From JAUVIB01 sp964424545 (GTDB taxonomy: Bacteria; Calditrichota; Calditrichia; Calditrichales; Calditrichaceae), in assembly GCA_964424545.1 (NCBI GenBank), contig CAYRJN010000131.1, positions 1 through 10,871 on the forward strand: a DNA stretch of 10,871 bases. The letters run 5' to 3'. Positions 7,414 through 10,871 of the stretch are shown here, piece by piece (the first letter of the stretch is position 1; each line of letters begins with the position of its first letter). Position numbers and translations under genes: made by a program. A model generated the notes under the pieces. It had not been told where the DNA came from and did no database searches. It saw only the letters and a list, made by a program, of their open reading frames with translations.

Positions 7414-8661
7414 ATGGATTTTGATATTAGTACGGATGTTGCCATTATAGGAGCCGGTCCTGCCGGAAGCTCCGCTTCGATTTTTCTTTCAAAAGCGGGC
7501 ATTGCGCACACAATCTTTGATAAAGAAATATTTCCGCGAGATAAAATTTGCGGCGACGCTCTTAGCGGAAAATCGGTGCGTATATTAAAAAATATGGAGA
7601 TGGATATAATTAAAGAGATGGAAAACGATCCCTCTCATTTCCTCGACAGCTGGGGCGTACGCTTTTTTGCGCCTAACGGAAAAGGCGTTGATATACCTTT
7701 TACTGCCAATAATCATAAGGAGGATCATGCGCCGGGCTTTATCGTTAAACGCTACCATTTTGATCAATTTTTAATTGATCATACAAATAATCAATATGCT
7801 GATAAACGCTTTGGCTATAAGGTCAATAATGTGGATTTTGACGCGAACGGCGCAATAATTCAATATCAAAATAATGGCGGTACCGGGCTTTGTCACGCTA
7901 AAATCGTAATCGGAGCAGGGGGAGATCGTTCCATATTGTCCAGAAAAACGGCAGGGCATAAAATTGATTCCAGACATTATATCGCCGGTATACGCGCCTA
8001 TTATAAAGATGTAAGCGGTTTTCATCAGAAAAATTTTATTGAACTTCACTTCATTAAGGAAGCGCTGCCCGGTTACTTATGGATTTTCCCTATGCCGGGC
8101 AACCTAGCTAATGTCGGTTTGGGCATGTTAAAAAAAGATATGCAAAATAAACAGGTGAATCTTAAAGATATCCTAAAAAATGCACTGGCGCAAAATAAAA
8201 CCATAAAACATCGTTTTAATAAGGCAATACCGGTCGACGGCATAAAAGGTTGGGGATTGCCGCTTGGTTCGAAGAAACGAGAGCTCGCGGGCAATCGATT
8301 TTTGCTGGTCGGCGATGCCGCGTCGTTAATTGATCCGTTTAGCGGAGAGGGTATTGGAAATGCGCTTCTTAGCGGTAAAGTCGCCGCCGAGACCGTGCGG
8401 GATGCTTTAAAAGAAAATAACTTTTCAGAGCAGTTTTTAAGTTTATATACTCATCGAATTTATAATGAATTGAATAATGAATTAAACCTGAGTTTTCGTT
8501 TACAACAATTGGTGCGTTTCCCCTGGCTTTTTAATTTTTTGATGAACCGTTTGCAGACAAACGATGCATTGCGCGATATGGTCTCGCATATGTTTACCGA
8601 TTTGGATATGCGCGCTAAATTGAAATCACCTTCGTTTTATTTGAAACTTCTTTTTAACTGA
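7414..8661 (+). CDS. FAD-dependent oxidoreductase, geranylgeranyl reductase family
   Basis: A 415-residue flavoprotein. Residues 8-36 form the FAD-binding Rossmann start, with G13-A-G-P-A-G18 and an acidic residue (D36) ending the second strand. The family motif PRDKICGD (41-48, C46) follows, typical of geranylgeranyl-reductase-like enzymes. The second FAD motif, VGDAASLIDPFSGEGIG, has G300-D301 near the C-terminus. Length is usual for the family. Members reduce isoprenoid double bonds (archaeal lipids, chlorophyll side chain, menaquinone tail) or act on other lipid-like substrates; the substrate here cannot be told from sequence. The ATG at 7414 sits just before the Rossmann strand; its ribosome-binding site is weak. 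A 109-base AT-rich gap separates it from the signalling genes, so it is probably its own unit. Confidence 0.82.
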   Translation: MDFDISTDVAIIGAGPAGSSASIFLSKAGIAHTIFDKEIFPRDKICGDALSGKSVRILKNMEMDIIKEMENDPSHFLDSWGVRFFAPNGKGVDIPFTANNHKEDHAPGFIVKRYHFDQFLIDHTNNQYADKRFGYKVNNVDFDANGAIIQYQNNGGTGLCHAKIVIGAGGDRSILSRKTAGHKIDSRHYIAGIRAYYKDVSGFHQKNFIELHFIKEALPGYLWIFPMPGNLANVGLGMLKKDMQNKQVNLKDILKNALAQNKTIKHRFNKAIPVDGIKGWGLPLGSKKRELAGNRFLLVGDAASLIDPFSGEGIGNALLSGKVAAETVRDALKENNFSEQFLSLYTHRIYNELNNELNLSFRLQQLVRFPWLFNFLMNRLQTNDALRDMVSHMFTDLDMRAKLKSPSFYLKLLFN

Positions 8662-8734
8662 GTATTTTGAATAACGGCATGGCTATAGTGGTTTGTAAAT
8701 AAAAAATCATTAATCGAAGTTTTAATTAAAAATA

Positions 8735-8762
8735 TTGTTATTAAAAAAACAGATTCTTTAAT
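8735..8762 (+). promoter_or_regulatory. Candidate promoter of the lamin-tail protein gene
   Basis: TTGTTA (8735-8740) and TTTAAT (8757-8762) are 16 bases apart and match the housekeeping -35/-10 consensus at 4 and 5 of 6 positions. They would give a leader of about 40 bases before the ATG at 8812. The region is very AT-rich, so chance matches are expected. Confidence 0.28.
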
Positions 8763-8811
8763 TAATAAAATTTCGATATACATAACGCTTACAAAAGGAA
8801 GCGGTCGCAGA

Positions 8812-10581
8812 ATGATGAAAAAAAAGTTTGATAATTTTATTTTTAATCCATTCGGTTTCTTCGTTCTTTTCATCGTTTTACAAGCGCCGTTTTTTACGAT
8901 TCCGATTAATGCGCAAGTCGTGTTTAATGAAATAATGTTTGATGCCCTTGGCGCCGATTATCATGATGAATTTATTGAACTGGTTAATACCTCTTCCCGA
9001 GACACCATTGATTTAAGCGGCTGGCGGATTAGCGACTCACTGTATGATGATATTATCAGCGATGCGGGAAGCGGCTTTAAATTAGCGCCGCATCAATATG
9101 CCGTTATTCTTGACGGAAGTTATTTTGCTAATTCCACCACCTATAACGAAATCATCCCCGACAGCGCCCTCATTGTTACTATTGCCGACAATGCTTTTCT
9201 TAAAAGCGGTCTGTCCAATTCTTCACCCAAGACGCTCTTTCTTTATGATGCGGCGAATATTCTAAAACAAAAATATCGTTATTCCATTGGGAATACACCC
9301 GGTTATTCCGATGAAAAAATCATATTGAATGAGGATAATTCAGCGTCTAATTGGGGGAACAGCGCCGTTTTGAAAGGCACTCCCGGATTTTATAACTCCA
9401 TTTCACCGCTTGCTTTGGATATCGGTTTTGGAGTAAACGCCATTGAATATCATCCAACTACAAATATTAAACGAGGGCAGGATATTAAAACGACCTTGCG
9501 TATCAAGAATTTCGGTTCGTCTGCTTATTCGGATTCTCTTCAAATCGTTCTCTTTTTAGACAGGGACGCAGATTCACTTTTTAATAATGACGATATTATT
9601 GTTTATACGGATAGACGATGGGTTAGTATTCCTGTTGATGGAAAAGAGACAGTGGAAATCATTTGGCAAGCCGCTGTTTGCGGAAGATTTTTATTAATGG
9701 CTCAAATCGTTTCTCCGACGGATCAACGACAGGTTAACAACAGCGTGGGCAGTAAAATTGTAATTGTGGAAAACGAATCTATCCTTAAAATTAGCGAAAT
9801 TAAATTTTTAACGATCGAGGGAGAAGCGGAATGGGTCGAATTATATAATGAAAGCGAAAGAAGAATTCCTTTAAAAGATTGGGCATTGGCCGATGATAAA
9901 GATACGGTATGGATCGACAGCTTAATTTATATGAATCCGGAACAATATAAAGTCTTTACGGCGGGAAAAGGAATCGCCTCTTTATATGATATTGAAGATT
10001 CGCTGATTTGTATTATATCCGATTTGCCTGTTTTAAACAATGATGCGGACGTCGTTTATTTGATTAATCCGGCGAAGGGCTGGGAGGAACAGGTTCCCTA
10101 CACGATCGATTGGCTGGAAGGCGAAGAGTGGCGCAATCCTTCTTTAGAACGTATAAGTTTTTCCGTAGACAGCCGTTATGTTTCAAGCTGGGGGCCATCA
10201 AGCGATAAAAAAAATGCTACGCCTGGGGAAAAGAATTCTCTTTATCAACCTCTAAATTCATCCTTGACGACATCAATTACGCCTAATCCGTTTTCACCCG
10301 ACGGCGACGGCTTTGAAGATCGTTGCGTTATATCCGTAGAAGCGCCGTCTGCAACCGCAAGAGTCGAGTTAAAAATATTCGACATACTCGGAAGAAAGGT
10401 GCGTACACTGGAAGACGCTACGTTCCTTGGCAGTCGCTTTGAAACAATATGGAACGGACGCGATGATAACGGTAGTATTGTACGAATGGGGATCTATATC
10501 CTTTATATTCGCTTAATCGACGATAAAAACGGGATTTTACAGGAAATAAAAGAAAGCGTCGTTGTCGCAGGGAATCTATAG
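8812..10581 (+). CDS. Secreted lamin-tail-domain protein with C-terminal FlgD-Ig-like domain
   Basis: A 589-residue exported protein. A long signal peptide ends near A34 (PINA, then Q). Domains in order: lamin-tail domain 1 (about 36-195; VVFNEIMFDALG, DEFIELVN, LSGWRISD); a CARDB-like beta domain (about 200-320); lamin-tail domain 2 (about 324-475; ILKISEIKF, EWVELYNES, LKDWALADD); and a C-terminal FlgD-Ig-like domain (about 486-589) with PNPFSPDGDGFED (491-503), LKIFDILGRKVRTL and a closing GIYILYIRLID strand. This architecture is common in FCB secreted surface proteins, where the C-terminal domain is often linked to export or anchoring. There are no catalytic motifs, so an adhesive or structural role is likely. 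The ATG at 8812 is preferred over the one at 8815 because AAAAGGAAG (8793-8801) is better spaced for it. Confidence 0.82.
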   Translation: MMKKKFDNFIFNPFGFFVLFIVLQAPFFTIPINAQVVFNEIMFDALGADYHDEFIELVNTSSRDTIDLSGWRISDSLYDDIISDAGSGFKLAPHQYAVILDGSYFANSTTYNEIIPDSALIVTIADNAFLKSGLSNSSPKTLFLYDAANILKQKYRYSIGNTPGYSDEKIILNEDNSASNWGNSAVLKGTPGFYNSISPLALDIGFGVNAIEYHPTTNIKRGQDIKTTLRIKNFGSSAYSDSLQIVLFLDRDADSLFNNDDIIVYTDRRWVSIPVDGKETVEIIWQAAVCGRFLLMAQIVSPTDQRQVNNSVGSKIVIVENESILKISEIKFLTIEGEAEWVELYNESERRIPLKDWALADDKDTVWIDSLIYMNPEQYKVFTAGKGIASLYDIEDSLICIISDLPVLNNDADVVYLINPAKGWEEQVPYTIDWLEGEEWRNPSLERISFSVDSRYVSSWGPSSDKKNATPGEKNSLYQPLNSSLTTSITPNPFSPDGDGFEDRCVISVEAPSATARVELKIFDILGRKVRTLEDATFLGSRFETIWNGRDDNGSIVRMGIYILYIRLIDDKNGILQEIKESVVVAGNL

Positions 10582-10601
10582 TTGAAAAAGGAGACCTGCT
10601 T

Positions 10602-10673
10602 GTGTTGATTTTGTCTTTGCTCCTTCCTATATTTATATGTTATTTCGATTACAAACATATTATCTTTTTATAG
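10602..10673 (+). CDS. Possible 23-codon hydrophobic leader peptide upstream of pruA
   Basis: A GTG at 10602 lies eight bases after a strong AAGGAG (10588-10593), itself six bases past the stop of the lamin-tail gene. It opens a frame of 23 codons to TAG at 10671-10673. The product is almost all hydrophobic (LILSLLLPIFICYF, then DYKH and IIFL), like a short membrane peptide. Its stop overlaps the AGGAG (10672-10676) that serves pruA, which would allow translational coupling. Against it: very short, T-rich DNA encodes hydrophobic peptides by default, and a promoter-like pair lies inside the frame. No homology is claimed. Confidence 0.3.
   Translation: MLILSLLLPIFICYFDYKHIIFL
10605..10633 (+). 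promoter_or_regulatory. Candidate promoter of pruA
   Basis: TTGATT (10605-10610) and TATATT (10628-10633) are exactly 17 bases apart and match the housekeeping consensus at 4 and 5 of 6 positions. This is the best -35/-10 pair in the window. It would place transcription start about 45 bases ahead of the ATG at 10684. It overlaps the possible leader peptide; if this promoter is used, that peptide is not made from the same transcript. Confidence 0.42.
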
Positions 10674-10683
10674 GAGAATAATT

Positions 10684-10871
10684 ATGTCGAACGCAATATT
10701 TGAGGTTCCGGAGCCGGTCAATGAACCGGTGCTTTCGTTTGCTCCGGGGTCGCCCGAAAAAGCGGCCTTAAAAAAAGAGTTGCAGCGATTACAATCGCAG
10801 GAGATTGAGATACCAATTATCATCGGTGGAGAAGAGATAAAAACAGGTAAAACCGTTGATATCCTCACGCC
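10684..10871 (+). CDS. pruA: 1-pyrroline-5-carboxylate dehydrogenase, N-terminal part (cut by window edge)
   Basis: The first 62 codons of L-glutamate gamma-semialdehyde dehydrogenase, which oxidises the proline-breakdown product P5C/glutamate semialdehyde to glutamate with NAD+. The start reads MSNAIFEVPEPVNEPVLSFA, then a charged helix (about 24-40) and IPIIIGGEEIKTG (43-55). This is the conserved N-terminus of the long (about 540-residue) P5C dehydrogenases related to mitochondrial ALDH4A1, before the NAD-binding domain. AGGAG at 10672-10676 lies seven bases before the ATG. The catalytic Cys and Glu lie beyond the window, so activity cannot be judged. A proline dehydrogenase partner is not visible. 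Confidence 0.85.
   Translation, partial: MSNAIFEVPEPVNEPVLSFAPGSPEKAALKKELQRLQSQEIEIPIIIGGEEIKTGKTVDILT

Noticed and set aside
7382..7450. 22-codon ORF from ATG 7382 overlapping the start of the reductase gene
   Set aside because: No ribosome-binding site, out of frame with the reductase, and its hydrophobic composition follows from AT-rich DNA.
1..10871. CRISPR, tRNA, rRNA, insertion sequence or phage signals
   Set aside because: No short regular direct repeats, transposase or integrase motifs, or tRNA-like folds seen in the gaps; all gaps are under 160 bases.

Overview
The window carries seven recognisable genes, all on the + strand, from an AT-rich bacterium. It also has one very short candidate ORF. 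The double-propeller sensor, the lamin-tail/FlgD-like secreted protein and the long-type P5C dehydrogenase N-terminus all point to the FCB (Bacteroidota/Ignavibacteriota/Calditrichota) group. Clear Shine-Dalgarno sequences (AGGAGG before the CheY gene, AAGGAG before cheX, AGGAG before pruA) fit Calditrichota- or Ignavibacteria-like lineages better than mainstream Bacteroidota, which mostly do not use them. That placement is inference; no marker gene is present.

Region 1 (about 155-7304) is a signalling island. A 1537-residue membrane sensor has a 14-blade double propeller, Y_Y_Y domain, one membrane span, GAF, coiled coil and PAS-like region. These are fused to a CheA-type core: an HPt domain with an intact His-Lys-Glu site and a CheA-like ATPase. 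It is followed by a stand-alone CheY-like receiver, a CheX-type CheY-P phosphatase, and a soluble protein colinear with the last ~460 residues of the sensor. In that protein every phosphotransfer and ATP-binding residue I can align has been replaced. No CheW, methyl-accepting protein, CheR/CheB, DHp (HisKA) domain or DNA-binding output domain is present. The simplest model is sensor autophosphorylation, transfer to CheY, reset by CheX, and a dead paralogue acting as scaffold, competitor or output partner.

Region 2 (7414-8661) is an FAD-dependent reductase of the geranylgeranyl-reductase family with no visible link to the signalling genes. Region 3 (8812-10581) is a secreted protein with two lamin-tail domains, a CARDB-like segment and a C-terminal FlgD-Ig-like domain. 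Region 4 holds a possible 23-codon hydrophobic leader ORF (10602-10673) whose stop codon overlaps the ribosome-binding site of the last gene. That gene is the start of a 1-pyrroline-5-carboxylate dehydrogenase (pruA), cut by the window edge.

All gaps between genes are shorter than 160 bases. I see no RNA gene, CRISPR array, insertion sequence or convincing intrinsic terminator.
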